A stretch of DNA of 64,000 nucleotides from Carettochelys insculpta (GCF_033958435.1 NC_134137.1:246992501-247056500); one strand, 5' to 3'; shown: positions 1 through 12,358, counted from the first letter of the stretch. Made by a program: numbers and translations. The notes: a model not told the origin generated them from the letters alone.

Positions 1-3000
1 TAAGTTTACTGTCTACAGTACTACTCTGGTTGGTAAGTAAAGTACTCTGCATACATTTTTGTTTGCTTCTTAATACCTAATCTTGTTTTTCTTTAGTGTT
101 ATGCACTGCTAGGTATAGCTCTCTATTATCCAGAATGTCTGTATATCCAGCAACCTACTGGTCCTGGGGCCGCCAGATATGAAAGATTTTACTGTAATCA
201 GATTCTGAAACTCTCACCTTTCAAAATTGGTGTAATTGTAATCGGTGGGTTTTGCTCCACAGTGTCTAATAGACAATAGATATCACTACAATAAAAGACT
301 AAAAAAAGATTTTAAGCCAAATGTGGCCACCTCTCCAGCTGCTTTGAACTACTCCATTTTACCTCTCCTCCAGGGAATTCCCTTTGCCTACATGAAAAGA
401 GTATTCCCAGGAGCTGTAGAATACACTATGCAGCTTCCCCCAGATGCTCAGAACCTGGCCTTGCCCTGTTTGCCTGTGCACTCTGGCCATCTTTAGATGT
501 TAGAATAATACCCAGACTCTTCTAATTTACACTATGGGCAGATATCTTTCTGACCCTGAAAACCAGGGGTTGCAAAGGTCATATACAGCCACCTTGAATC
601 CATCCCAATCATCTAATGTGCAAACTGCAGCTCAGCTAAGGTACAGAATGAAGGCCTTAGTATTTAAATGGGCATTGGCTAGCAGCAGGAAGACAGATCA
701 GCTCTAATAAAGGTAAAAAATGCCCTGCTATTCTCTTATTTTCAGACAATTTTTCCATCATTATTTTTTTGTGGAAAAGATTTTTTTCCACAAGATATTG
801 CCAGGTTCCCCAGAAAACTTATTTGTTTCTTATTGTAAAAGAGGTAAAAAAGACATTCAATGTGGAACAAACATCCAACTTTCACATGCTTGTTCCAGGC
901 TAAAATTTGCTCTAAAAATGCGGGCATTAGTCACTTTCCAAGATTTCCTTTCTGTTTTTGGAAAGCTAGAAGAAAAACAAACAAACATAACCAAAATACT
1001 CTGACTAAAATAGAGAGGGCCAAACTTTTAGATAATGTCAATTGGTGTTGCCTCACTGAAGTCAATGTTGCTACACCGATTTACATAAGCTGAGTGTCTG
1101 CCCCTATAGAATTCCATGTATTAATTAGACTTTGCCTCTCTCTTCCTCAGTTCTTGATGTAATTTCTTTGTCATCTTAATATCTCTAAAAGCGTGGTTTG
1201 GTCAAGTTCCTTCCTTCAGACTTATTTCATATTTTTGTTCTTGGAATGAATATATCCTCATGAAATCAGTTGAGGAGGCACTTCTTCTAACCAAATTTAT
1301 AAAATGGCACTACAGCTCTATTCTGCCACCCTTATGTGGTTACATGCATGATTTTGTCTCATGTTAATAGAAGTTTTGCATGTATAAGGTTTATAGCTTT
1401 GAGATAGGAGTAGAAAAAGCAGTTTGTGATGAAAGCCCCTGAACTAAAATAGTATTTCTCTGGATTTCACTTTGCTTGCCCAAGGGAAGCAGTGTGGGGG
1501 TATTTATGGAAATAGAACATTCTTTACAAAGTCCTCCATGATCAAGAAAAATGTTAGTAGCATTTTTGTATGAGGTCTATAGGGGATACGGAAAGTCAGC
1601 TTTGGGAGCAATAGTGTTATCCACACATACAGATTGCCCCCTGTACCACTAATTTCTGTTGTGTTAGGAGAACGATAAATATGAGGCAAAGTGACAGCAA
1701 GCTTCCCTGGGAACTAATACTGTACCATGTAATGCATGCCACTCAAGTGGCTGAGAAAGGTACATAAGGCTATCAATTTTTGTGTTTTTGCTGAATCCAT
1801 TGGGCCTGATTCTGATCTCACAGCATTGTAAATGAGGAGTCGCATCATAAAAGACAACATTACACCAGTGTAAAATGGGTATCAGTCAATCAACTTGTTT
1901 CACATGCAATTGCTACCAAACATTGTACTTGAAAGAACTTCAGAGAATAAATAGTCCAAGATCCACAGTGAATTTTCAGACCCTGTTTCCCATTTCAAAA
2001 CAGCCTAGGTGTTGGCTTTGAAGGCTTTCCTTGGGAAAATGTTTTTGAAACTAATCACAGTCAGGTGTCAGGAAAATTTCAAAGCTGAACAAATGGCTAA
2101 TGGATAAAGCTTGTTAATGAGGCCAATTGTTCTTTTGCCAACCAAATCTTTGTAGCTCGCAACTTAAGTTTTATTGTTTTTGACATCCGTTGTTTTGATC
2201 TCTTTCCTTCTCAACAAATGGAGGATTAAAAATAATAGTGGTGAACTGAAATATTTTCAAAGTGAACACTAAATCCTGCATGAGATCACAATCAGCAACA
2301 GAATATGCACGGGCTAAAACCACAGAATTACATCTACATTGTTAAAATGTCCTTCTCTCACCCGCCAAAGCCAGATCCTCTTTCTGCCAGAGTGATGCCC
2401 AAAACTAGAAACACTAGAGCCTTATTATTGGCATATCTGTAGTAAAGTCACTTTATGCTCATTAAGAATCAGATCCTCAGTTGATACAGCTTCCAATTTT
2501 GGGTTTGGGAGTCAGATCCCTAGTTCAAAAGCTCAATGAATTTGATCTGAGCTCAGGCCTGAATGCTTCATGTAGCTAACATCTCACAAGGACAATCCAT
2601 TCTCACACTATTTTAGGCCAAGGTGGTGAAATGTCGTAATAACTTCAGCAAACCATAGTTCTGATTATATTGCTAACCCAAATCTCCTTTTAACCCTAAT
2701 TGGGATCCGTATCCAAACCCTTCTCCTACTCTCATCACTAATATCTCCTGCTGTTTCGATGAGTTACATAGAAACGTAGGACTCAAATTCCGTTTTGTTA
2801 GGTAAAAAGCCCTTTTTTGCTCAGAAATAGTTAGGGCAGTCCAAGGAGGAATAACTTGCAAAGGAATTTGTACAACTTTTAATGTGAGAAACTGAGTGCT
2901 TTGTGTGGTCCTTTGTAACTGATACAGGTGTAGTTCAATGCTACTTGATCCAGTCTGGTTGATGGAGTGATTCGAACTGTTCGCTTGATTCTGAACACTC

Positions 3001-3654
3001 TGTCTGCCTGACTTGGTGGATGTACTCTGCTCTTGTTCCAAGTATGATCTCTTCCACACCCAACTTATACCAAGCTATGATCTATAACATATATATGCAG
3101 GACTGACTTGCTCTCAGTGTCACCCTTCTACTAAGAGCACTTGGTGCCCCCATTTTTAGTGGTGTTTTTGGGCTACATCATTGTTTCCTTTAATATCTGT
3201 AGTGTTTTGTGGTCTGAGAGTTGGCCAATGCTGGACAGTGATACCGAGCATAGCACTACAGAAACCATTTGCTCTTGGCACGATACCGGTGCGATGCCTT
3301 CCCAGTTAACAGACACATCTGTGACGGAAGCAGTGTGCTCCAGAGCTAAAAGCATAAACTGCTACAGATTAAAGTAAAACTCTCAAGTTAAGAGTTTTAG
3401 CAATTCCTATCTTCTGTAGATTGACACGGAGAGGAACCTGTAATATGCTTACCATGGATTACATCAGTTCCTAAGCAATAGCATAAAAATATGGCAGGTA
3501 ACATAACTGCGAGTTCTGTTTAACAAAAATGAGGGTGGTATCAAGCAGTAGTTAATGGCTTAGAGTAGAATGGCAGGGAAGAAAATCTATTGTTTGCATG
3601 TGTCACACTTGGATGGCTGCTGCTAGGGTTAGTAAAATCAGAATAAGACCCTAT
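1..3654. other. Unassigned AT-rich sequence without a recognised gene
   Basis: I recognise no host exon here. Short stretches near 1040-1095 and 1800-1880 (phrases such as ttacaccagtgtaaaa and gcctgattctgatctca) resemble an old interspersed repeat common in sauropsid genomes. The longest open frame, 128 codons on the minus strand at 2673-3059, is rich in Ser, Gln and Thr and shows no domain I know. The rest holds nothing I can name. Confidence 0.5.
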
Positions 3655-3900
3655 GGGGCATGTCTACACAGCAGCATTATTCTGAAATAAGCTGTTCCAG
3701 AAGAACTTATTTCTAAATATCACTGCTACACACAAAATGTACTTCGACATAGCACTTAGCTCTTTCAAAATACAGCATCTACACACAATAGTCTATTTTG
3801 AAATAGAGCCACTGAATGCAAAATGGCTTATTTTGAAATAAGCTCTACTCCCTGTCTAACAGCTGTTATTTTAAAATAACTTTGCTTTGTAGACATACCC
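3655..3900. mobile_element. Harbinger-type MITE
   Basis: A 246-bp non-autonomous DNA element. The left end reads gggcatgtctacac and the right end gtagacataccc, an imperfect inverted pair matching the GGCTATGTCTACAC ends found at many places in this window. The interior is AT-rich and repeats a ttttgaaata theme in both orientations. It is followed directly by TTA and then by the larger Harbinger element at 3904, so the two abut at a TTA target. Confidence 0.7.
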
Positions 3901-4678
3901 TTAGGCAACATCTACACTAGAGAGATTTGCCGACAAAACTCATGGAGCATCCACACTAATCATGCTTTCTGTCAACAGAACAGTCCTCCATGGTGCCAGC
4001 CAACTGGCCAGAGGGGACGCCCTGTCCACAGAAATCACAGCTCTATGCTATCTGCCTCTGGCTGCCCTTACAGCTGGAGGGAGCCCTGGAAGCCCCATGG
4101 CAGGGATCTGAGAGCGTACAAGCAGCAGTGTGTTGACCAGTAGTCCAGCACACCTCAGAGCTGCAGTCATGTGCGGGGCCCTGGGGAGGGCCAGGATGCA
4201 CCCAGTGCACCCATCACCCATGTGGGGACCCCTCTGTGGCCAGACACTCAGACACTGCCCACCCCCCCCCGAGCTGCTGGCACATCAGGTAGGGGTGGGA
4301 GGTGGCACAGTGGTCAGCCCAGTCCCTGAGGCACTGCAGGGTCCCTGTAGAGCAGGGCCTGCCATGCAGGGCACACATGCCTGTGCTCCCAGGATTCCCC
4401 ATCCCTCAGCCTGGGGGTGGGGGCTGCTGGTCATGGGAGAAGGGTAGGGCATTAGGGACTGTGTTGTGGGAATGAATCACCATTTCTCCTCCTTCTCTTC
4501 CTTACATCTGCACTGTCCAAGGGCTGGGCTAGCCCCACCTCACCACGGGGACAGTCAGCCCCCTCAAGGGACCGGAGGCAGCCAGCCCAGGAGTGGTGCC
4601 AGAGAGGCCCGGCACCCTACCACCATCAGGGTGGGCCCACAGATGGAGTGGCTATCGCTGCGTAGATGACGATGCACT

Positions 4679-5224
4679 GTGGGCTGCATGGCTGCCCTGA
4701 GGAGGCAGGTGGACCTCTTGGAGTGGCAACTGTGGGAGGACCAGGAGTGTAGGGTGTGGGAACGGGAGTGGCAGACATGGGCCTGGGACCAGTTGATGTC
4801 CCAGCTGGATGCTGTCATCAGTGCTCTGTGGGACCAATTCACCCAGCTACCCATGCCTGCTGTCCCTGCTCCCCATGCTGCCTTTGAATGCCTCTCATCC
4901 CTGCCCCCATCTCTTCCTCTGGGTCCCACTGCCTTGCCCCCACTGGCCATCCTGACAACCATCCTGCAAGTGGCATGTTGGCTGCTGGCTGTGGCCATGC
5001 CCCGTGCCCCCAGACCTCCCACCCTATCAGCACCCCTGACCCCCAGGCTCCTCCTGCTCTCCCTGCTGAGCCTGACTCTGCTGAACCTCGCTCCCTGGAC
5101 CTCCTTGTTCTTCAGGCACCACCCCAGCCTCAACAGGGACTCCGAACCCACAGTGGGAGGGGATTCCACAGATGGCACCATTTGGAGTCCCTCTCACCTG
5201 TGGGGTTGTGCCCCCCAGCTCTAG
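4679..5224 (+). pseudogene. Harbinger accessory (Myb-like) gene remnant, coiled-coil 3' part
   Basis: An open frame of 181 codons. Residues about 4-50 are dense in Arg, Glu, Gln, Leu and Trp with a heptad-like spacing (RRQVDLLEWQLWED, then WEREWQTWAWDQL), followed by a Pro/Ala-rich tail. This is the layout I know from the C-terminal part of the Myb/SANT-like accessory protein of vertebrate Harbinger elements, which binds the transposon ends and helps carry the transposase into the nucleus. The N-terminal Myb/SANT helices are not recognisable upstream; they may lie in a decayed exon between 4060 and 4460 or be lost. The first Met is unlikely to be the true start. The frame is convergent with the transposase and lies in the same element. 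Part of its length after about residue 80 may be chance open frame in GC-rich DNA. Family assignment is by composition and position, so confidence is moderate. Confidence 0.45.
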
Positions 5225-5317
5225 ACTGAGGTTTCCCAGCCTCTGTTCACACCCCTTCCTCCAAGTTCAGATGCACACCCACTCCCTGTCAAGAGCCCCC
5301 GCACAAAGAATATAGCT

Positions 5318-5525
5318 GGTGAGGGATAGCTCAGTGGTGAGCATTCTGTCCTTGTAAACCAAGGGTTGTGAGCTCCATTCTTGAGGGGGCCCTTTCAAGG
5401 GTCTAAGGCATGTTAGAGTTAGGAAAAAAAATCTCTCGGGGATGGTGGTAGGTCCTGCTATGAGGGCAGGGGTTTGGACTCAATTATTTCTCAGGTTCCT
5501 TCCAGCTGTATGAGATATGTATTTC
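5318..5525 (+). mobile_element. tRNA-derived SINE with CR1-like tail (turtle Pol III SINE type)
   Basis: The head reads gagggatagctcagtggt, a tRNA-like A box, followed about 35 bp later by ggttgtgagctcc, close to a B box; together these make an internal Pol III promoter. The body ends in a CR1-like 3' tail (ggtcctgctatgagggcagg, then ggttccttccagctgtatgag), the part a CR1 reverse transcriptase would recognise. This structure is known from tortoise and other cryptodire SINEs. It lies inside the Harbinger element, between its two genes, so it inserted afterwards. A second copy is at 28040-28206 on the minus strand. Confidence 0.85.
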
Positions 5526-5787
5526 CATATTTTACCCATCTTGCACACTCTAAATAGTTATTTGCACAACTTTTATTTTGCACAAGCTTTTCTATTTTAA
5601 AGAAAACAGTTTATTTTTTCCACCACCCCCGTGTCCCTCGTTATTGGGGAGGGGCTGGGGAGGTATGAGTGGGTGAAGGGATGGGTTGTGGTGGGGACAG
5701 GGTAGGGCTGCAGGTCTGAGGGCCCTGCTGGGGGTGCCCTGGGGAGGGTCATTGGGTGCAAGGGGAGAAGCTGTCCCCCAGGGCTTC

Positions 5788-6905
5788 CTAGATCCACAGC
5801 CCATCTCTGTGGGCTTGGTGGATGGGATCTGTGTCTAGCTGTTCACAGCTGTTCATAGCCATGGCTAGCATCAGCCCCCCAGCCTCGGGAGGAAGGCCTC
5901 CCTCTTCCCCTCCACAATGTTGGGCCATGACTTGGGACATTGTGCTCTCCACATCTAATTGGGTCAGAAGGCACCTGAACCATGCTTTCAGATGCCTGAA
6001 GGCACACTCTGCCTGCTTCCATGCCATGTTCAGGAGGGTGGTTAAGATGCCCTAGATGGTGTCCAGGTGGTGGGTGTAGGGCCTCATGAGCCAAGGCAAA
6101 GTGGCATCTTCACATCCTCGACTGTCAGCTCCTGGCAGTGGACCCAGGTGCCTGCCTCTATCATCCGCCACAGGCTGGAGTCACGGAACACCCACACATC
6201 ATGTGCCTGGCCTGATCACCTGCTATAAATGTCAAGGAAACATACCTGGTGATTGACCAGGATCCGCAGCATGGAGTAATACCCCATGTACTGGGCTGTG
6301 CTGTAATCTGGGGCACAGATGAGGATGTGGGTTCTGTTGATCACTCTGAAGCAGCTGGAGAAACCCAGGGCAGTGAAGTTAGCCACAACTGCATCCAAGT
6401 CTGCAATGCGGATAACACTCCAGAGCAAGAGCTTGTTGATGGCCATCACTACCTGCAAGGAGGGGAGACCAAACACACACATGAGGGACTGAGGGAGGGT
6501 GTCCCCAGGGATATGGCTTCCCCACATCTCTAACCCTGACCCTCCTCCCAAAGGGTCCTCTTTGGACGGATTCCCCCCTCCTCCTCTTTTCTCCCCCCTT
6601 ACCTCGTGCAGGGCCTGCAGCCTGGGAGTGCCTTACCTTCATGAGGACAGCCCCAACAATGGACTTCCCCACACTGAACTGGTTCCTGATGAAGAGGTAG
6701 CTGTCCAGGATGATGAGCTTCCATAGGGGGATGGCAACCATCTTCTCCAGGAGGATGGTGGGTCACAGCCAGGTGTCCTTTCTGCGGAGGGCAAGGGAGA
6801 GCCAGGCACAGAGCTCCAGGAAGGTGTCCCTCCTCATGCAGAAGTTCTGGAGCCACTGCTGGTCATCCCATGGCCCCATGACCAGCTGGCTCCCCCAGTC
6901 TGAAT
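5788..6905 (-). pseudogene. PIF/Harbinger (HARBI1-like) transposase pseudogene
   Basis: Read on the minus strand. From about 6905 downward comes a typical Harbinger N-terminal stretch (WDDQQWLQNFCMRRDTF, then ELCAWLSLALRRKDTWL) broken by a TGA at 6765-6763, then LWKLIILDSYLF and FSVGKSIVGAVLMK to 6637. A plausible 184-bp GT-AG intron follows (6636 to 6453), joining in phase 0 to VVMAINKLLLW. The first catalytic Asp region, normally LDGTHIPI, reads INRTHILI, so the Asp is now Asn. AHDVWVFRDSSL follows at about 6185-6150. The second Asp region, normally GDAAYP, is deleted just before WLMRPYT near 6095. The third acidic residue survives in AECAFRHLKAWFRCLL around 6010, and the frame stops at 5788. 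Known role of the family: a DDE nuclease that cuts at the terminal repeats, usually at TWA targets. This copy cannot be active. The identification is strong; exon limits are inferred. Confidence 0.88.
6453..6636 (-). other. Putative intron in the Harbinger transposase
   Basis: On the minus strand the donor is atgaag|gtaagg and the acceptor ccttgcag|gtagtg. Removing these 184 bp restores an uninterrupted family-like junction, VLMK to VVMAINK, in phase 0. The intervening sequence reads as Gly/Arg-rich noise when translated. This is predicted from splice-site consensus and protein continuity only. Confidence 0.7.
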
Positions 6906-7468
6906 GGGTGGTGTACCTCCAGACCCACCTGATCACTTGGGGGATGAGCGCAGGTGGGACCCTGGGCCACTGAGGGTGTGCTCCTTGATCCCAATGACAG
7001 GCCCTGTCCCCCAGAGGAGGTGGAGGACAGCTGTGATCAGGGTGCTCAGTAGCTCAATTAACTCTGAGTGGGTCCAGCGCAAGCCCAGGGGCTGCTCTGC
7101 CACTATAGCTAACTGGAAAGAGCAAACTGTCACAGAGATTGTATGAGCCCTGCACTGGCTATGCTGTCTCTCCGTGAGGTAGGCAAGCCTCAGCATGGGC
7201 AGGGAATGTGGGTCGGGGGGGTTCCTTTACAGATGTGCCTGGCTGGGTCTCCTGGAAGGGCTTGCTCTCCATGCGACCCTGTCTGACGAGGTTCTGGGGT
7301 CCATTCTGTCAAGAGAGCAGCTGGGTCATGTGGCCACTCAGCCAACAGAGTGGATCACCTCTTCGATCCGCTTTTGTGTGTGGACGTCATCCGTCGGTAG
7401 AGGTTTTGTCAGAAGATCTCTTCTGACAGCGACTTCTGTCGATGGATCACTGCAGTGTAGACATAGCT

Positions 7469-10400
7469 ATACTGTGCAAATCAGGAGTAAGTCAGCTGAC
7501 GTCCACCTAGGTACTTGTCTGGTCCTTATCACTGTAAAAACACTGTCACTGGGAGCTGACCACTTCACAAACACTGGTGGATTTTATCTTCATACCATAT
7601 GGGTGTACTATAGAAATATTATCTCTCTTTTACACATAGGGAATTGATGCATAGGCTAGATTAAGTAGCTAGAACAAAGTCCCTCAGAAGACAGTTCAGT
7701 AAAATGTATTATTGCTAGTGCACATTTAACTGTTCAAAAGACTAATGCACAATTGACATACATAAGTAAGAGTGTAAATGTGGTGGTAGTAGCACAAGTT
7801 TCTCCACATAGTTTAGTTTAAGCTATATGCTTCACTTCTGAGCTGGAGAGATCACCTCTCAGATTTGGAGAACAGATTGCTTCTATGCCCAGTCATCCCA
7901 TCTGGCTCTCTGATGTTGCAGACACGGAGGGTTCCAGTTAGTACACGCTGGCAGTAGTTGTGATGTCAGTGTCCCTGTGAAACACCAATCTTATTTCATA
8001 AGTTCTAACATTTGTACTGATGTGCATATCGGTGGAAACTGCAGAACCTATTATGAAGTCAGTTATCCCTACCGAATACAGATTTTTCTTGGATACAGTG
8101 TCCTTTTACCATTACATCAGACAACAGGGAGAAGGACCAATAATTATTTTTCCTTACAAATAGCTTTTTTGTCTACCACAAGCTTTCTAGATAGTTAGAT
8201 ATTGATTTGTAGGACATGATGTAATAGCCTGCTGCAAAGAAGCAGCACCATTTCTTCAATGAAAGAACAAATTTAATATTGATCCTTCACTTACAAAATG
8301 CATGGTTAATTCTTTTAATTACTTCCATCCCCCTTGCACAAGGGCTGTTGGGGCTCTCTGAATTCAATCTGAATTTTCCAGGAGTTGAATGAGCCTTGTT
8401 AATGAGAAATGAAATAGAAGCTCTTTAGGGAAAAAGGCCATAGATGCGTGAAATAGTTTTTGTGTTGTATTCCAATCCTGTCCCCGTATATAAGTATTAC
8501 TCAGCCACATGGCTTACGATATTTAAATACCACCTACAGCAGAGTGCTTTTTTCTGAGAGTTGCTACTTCCCTCCCCACTTCTGCCTTTAATAAAATAGT
8601 GATTTACAAAAGCTATTACTTTAAAAGTCAGATTTTCTCCACTTGTCACTTGCCATTAATCAAAAACGGATGTCTTCTGTGATTAGATGACATTCAGTGG
8701 GTGTGGGACATTAGGTTCATTTTCAGTAAGGCCAAACTTGTTTTAAATGCCTCTCTGAACTTCGCCTCATGTCACAAAAGTCTCCTCTGTGTTCCATCCC
8801 TCTGCAAACAAATCACTCTTGTTTTCTCTGAGCCCATCACTCTGTCCCCTAAATCCCCCTGACCTGAATCCTGACTAAAGCTGGTCAAAAATGCTTAATC
8901 AGAAAATCATTCTCACACAAACAAGAGTTTTGTTTTGCAAATCTGAACTTTTCTCGAGGAAAGCTTAAATGTTACTGAAAAATAATGCTCTGGCTGCAAG
9001 GCTCCTGTCTGTTTCTTCAACAGAAATCAACACAAACTTTCTTGAAAGATTGCTAAGGCTGACATGCCAGATTCTCTGTTGCACTCTTCACAGCTCTGGG
9101 GCCAGAGAGACAGTAAGTGGGGGTGCATAGCTTCTGCCACAATCTGGGAGACATGGGAAGGCTGAAAGCTCAGAGTCTGACTGGACCTGATGGCATGGGC
9201 GGCGATGCTGTGGAGTGACTGAGCTCTTGGGCTCGCTGCTTCCCCAGCTCAGAGAATGAAATTAATAAAAACATCTAGGATGTGGAAAAAGACATTTTAG
9301 CTCTCCCATAATGACAGTTTTCTTGAAAACCCTCCCTTATAAGAATTAAAATTTTTGATGCTTTGTTACAGTGCAGGACAACTCTTATTCCAAAAACTGT
9401 TTGGTTGGTTGATTGATTTGTTTTTGCCCATGGGAAGGGATTTCCATATTCCAGCCATCTCTCTTCCCCACTCTTCTCCATTCATCACCTTGAAGTGCAA
9501 ATGTCTTACGTGCTCAGTTTCTACCCCCGTAACACTGTGGGCTTAACTCAAAATTATTCATATGGAGGGCTATGCTGGCCTCAGGTTGGCTGTCTGCCAC
9601 ACACAAGCCCTGCTTGGGTTAATGTGGGCCCACTAACGTTAGATGCCACGCTTGGAGAGGAACAAACGATTAATGAGGCCTAATGGAAGATTAAGTCCAA
9701 TCATGAGAAGGCAATCCAGAGAGAATATACAGCCAGGAAATGAGGCCAGGGATGAAGTCTGCAGTCACTCTCTGAAGAGAAGGGAGCTGGCCAAGGTCAA
9801 TGAGGAAATCCGGGTTGGTGGGGGAGAGTAAACCCTATGCCTGTTTCTGGACTGGCAAGAGACAAAAAGGGGTGATATAGCCATGGCAAGTGAAGGAAGT
9901 TCTGGGGCAAATCTAGAGCTAGGCCAGGAGCTGGAGAGGTGGGATGGGAAAGAACACAGGGAAACAGCAACAGGGGCTAAAACTGAGTAGACTTGGATTG
10001 CTAGTCAAAGTATTCCTGGGCTGGAACCCAGAGTAGCAGGAGGGCCCATGTTCTCCTATGAGCACAGGACCAGTGTCTAGAACAGACAGCTTCCAGAGAT
10101 GATGTATGGACTGCTTGTCTGCTTGGTGTTTGTTACCTTGGAAGGGAAGACTATAAAGTGAAGTGGCCAGAAGGCACCTCAAGTCATGGATAGAGAAAGA
10201 GGGAGGGCACAGTGAATGCAACTCTTTGAAGGGGAAACCAGAGGAGATGAGAGCTAATCCCCAGACCTAGTCACTAGGAGGTGTGCAGCCCTGCTTTGAG
10301 TTGTTTCCAGTTCTAACTTCATTTGGTGATGTTTATAATTGAACATTTGGAGAAGGGCTGTGGGCTAGGGTAGAAAGTCTTCACATGGTACTTTGTACTC

Positions 10401-12138
10401 AGAAGGGACACTGGGGGCAGTGTTCATAGTGAAATACCTTCACTTGAATCTATAAGCAAGCAGCCCCTTGGCATGTGCAGTGTGTCATGGTATGAAAGGC
10501 TGTGTGATGAAATTAAAGAAACTTGGGGCTTCTCAATGAAAAAAATAATAAAGATTTCTGAAGAATTGGTAGTGGTATTGTTTTGGGTATCCTTGGGGTT
10601 GTACTCTGGAAGGAAGGTAGTATGAACTTGTAGCTTTAGGCAGTTGGGACTAATTATCAACCAAAGGAAATTGTGCTTAGCAAAATCACTTGGGATGAGG
10701 CACATCTTGTCTGCAGTAATGTAACTTTTAGGAAAGAGACATGTGGAAGCATAGCAATCGTGAAACTCCTGAAAACCACAGAATGAGGACATTTGCTAGT
10801 GACCACCTCAAAATAAAACCTAGGATGCATAAAACCCACTGTGGGGATCATGGTATGTGAGCCATCTCTGCACTATTTTTGACATGACTTCAGTGCTGTA
10901 CAAAAGGAAAACACACAAACTCTGCCCAAAGGAGCTTTTGAGTCTGTCTATGCAACAGAAGATCATACTAGGAAACCCAAAGAATGGTTTTCACTTAGAG
11001 TAGTTGCAGAGTGAGGTTAAGTTTGGCATGATAGTATTTTACCAACATGGGCTGGTGCTGGTGGGCTGTGCAGAAGAGGTTTTACCAGAAAAGAGACAAA
11101 CGTGGCTGAGGAGAACACCTGGTGCATTAGGATAAAGAGGAAGTTCCATGTGTTTACAGGGAGCAGTAAAGAAGACATGAATTTGAAAAAAGAAGAAAGC
11201 CCAGGGTGTAGTGATGTACGTTCACTGGCAGAAAAAAGAAGGGGGTGGAGTATATGACCAAAGATAAAACAATTGGAGGTGGCAAAAGAGTTGCCTAAAG
11301 CTTTGAAGCGAAGGAAGAGAAGCTTGAATTTTATGTGAAACTCAGGACAAATTCAGTGGAGAGGTGAGCAATGTGGTCTGAGCAACTCTTTTGTGTAAAC
11401 ATGAAGGGGGAATCTTTCTCTCCTACAATTAGTTCATATTTGGTTCATCATATTCTGTTTGCACATATGTACTTAACAATGTATTTTACTGGCTTCTTTC
11501 TTTCTTTCTTTCTTTGTATTATTCCGCCTCTCCTGACTTTTACTTTGCGATGTACTTAATGTAACCTAATAATCTTGTTGTATCTCTGGTTAAAGGAAAT
11601 TAAAAGGGGAAGATGCCTGCCCTTCAGTTACATTATGTTTCAACAGTTACATCAAATAAATCAAACCCCACTATGCCCTGAGCAGTTACAGACCTAAGAT
11701 TAAGGGATGGTGACGTGTGTATGTCTAACTTGCTTAAGTAAAACTTGCTGACTACCTGTCAGAACTGTGACTGTCTTTTTACCTCTGCTGCTGCCCTGCA
11801 GGAGGTTTAGGAGGCCTGTGGGTGTTTATGATGGTCAGGATGATGTGCAAATATTGGGAAAAAATTGTGCTTCATGAAAATGTTTTAAATAAAACATCTT
11901 AACGTTTAGTCTTAAAACTCTTCACTTTTGTTCTCCAGAATGAAAGTCAGTTTTCACCAATGGAAAAGGTGTCTTACTGGGCAAAAGGCTGATATTTCAC
12001 TAGGGCTAAATGTGGATTTGCTAGGTATCCTGGCATATCTCACCTCCCTAACTTTTTGATGAACAAAATGTTGAAACTATACCCTTGACCAAAACTGATG
12101 ATAATTCTGAAAATCTGTGCACTATCATATGGATACTC
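7469..12138. other. Unassigned sequence, no gene recognised
   Basis: Nothing coding is recognisable. Open frames here are short and lack domain signatures. A TTTC microsatellite lies at 11493-11515. The sequence is ordinary AT-rich non-coding DNA with a moderately GC-richer patch around 9600-10300 that I cannot assign. Confidence 0.5.
11493..11515. repeat. (CTTT)n microsatellite
   Basis: About six consecutive CTTT units with one three-base start unit. Confidence 0.9.
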
Positions 12139-12358
12139 ATAGTTGTATATTGGAGGGGTAGCCGTGTTAGTCTGGATCTGTAACAGCAATGAAGGGTCCT
12201 GTGGCACCTTATAGACTAACAGAAAAGTTTTGAGCATGAGCTTTCGTGAGCAGACTCACTGATGAAGTGAGTCTGTGCTCACGAAAGCTCATGCTCAAAA
12301 CTTTTCTGTTAGTCTATAAGGTGCTACAGGACCCTTAGTTGCTGTTATAGTTGTATAT
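12139..12358. mobile_element. Penelope-type terminal palindrome with 12-bp target duplication
   Basis: Two arms, about 12172-12259 and 12262-12346, are near-perfect inverted copies: caccttatagactaacagaa, then gagcatgagctttcgtgagc on the left, and their complements on the right. The single-copy part at 12151-12171 is the outer terminus (ggggtagccgtgttagtctg). The direct repeat atagttgtatat flanks the whole at 12139-12150 and 12347-12358, so it inserted as one unit. The same terminal sequence is joined to a GIY-YIG coding remnant at 20413-20970, which is why I call it Penelope-like. Inverted terminal structures and variable-length target duplications are known for Penelope-like elements. Confidence 0.7.

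Larger units (their letters stand above)
3904..7468. mobile_element. Two-gene PIF/Harbinger DNA transposon, decayed
   Basis: About 3.56 kb between ggcaacatctacact on the left and agtgtagacatagc on the right, an imperfect terminal inverted repeat of the GGCTATGTCTACAC type. TTA lies immediately outside the left end; the right flank is TAT, so the expected 3-bp duplication is eroded. Inside, a coiled-coil accessory-gene remnant lies on the plus strand and a HARBI1-like transposase remnant on the minus strand, pointing at each other. Two genes, a transposase and a Myb-like DNA-binding protein, are the known arrangement of PIF/Harbinger transposons. The interior is far richer in G+C than its surroundings. 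A tRNA-derived SINE sits between the genes and is therefore younger. The smaller MITEs at 14506, 26672 and 58235 share the subterminal TCGACAAAA/CAACAGA theme and may be internal-deletion derivatives of this type. Confidence 0.85.

Noticed and set aside
85..170. Possible exon after tttttctttag near 96
   Set aside because: Splice-acceptor-like text, but the following bases contain stops in all useful frames and resemble nothing known.
2673..3059. 128-codon minus-strand open frame
   Set aside because: Low-complexity Ser/Gln/Thr-rich start, no recognisable domain, no splice or promoter context; chance frame.
12172..12346. Hairpin as a structured RNA gene or terminator
   Set aside because: It is the inverted Penelope-type terminal repeat with its own target duplication; no promoter seen.
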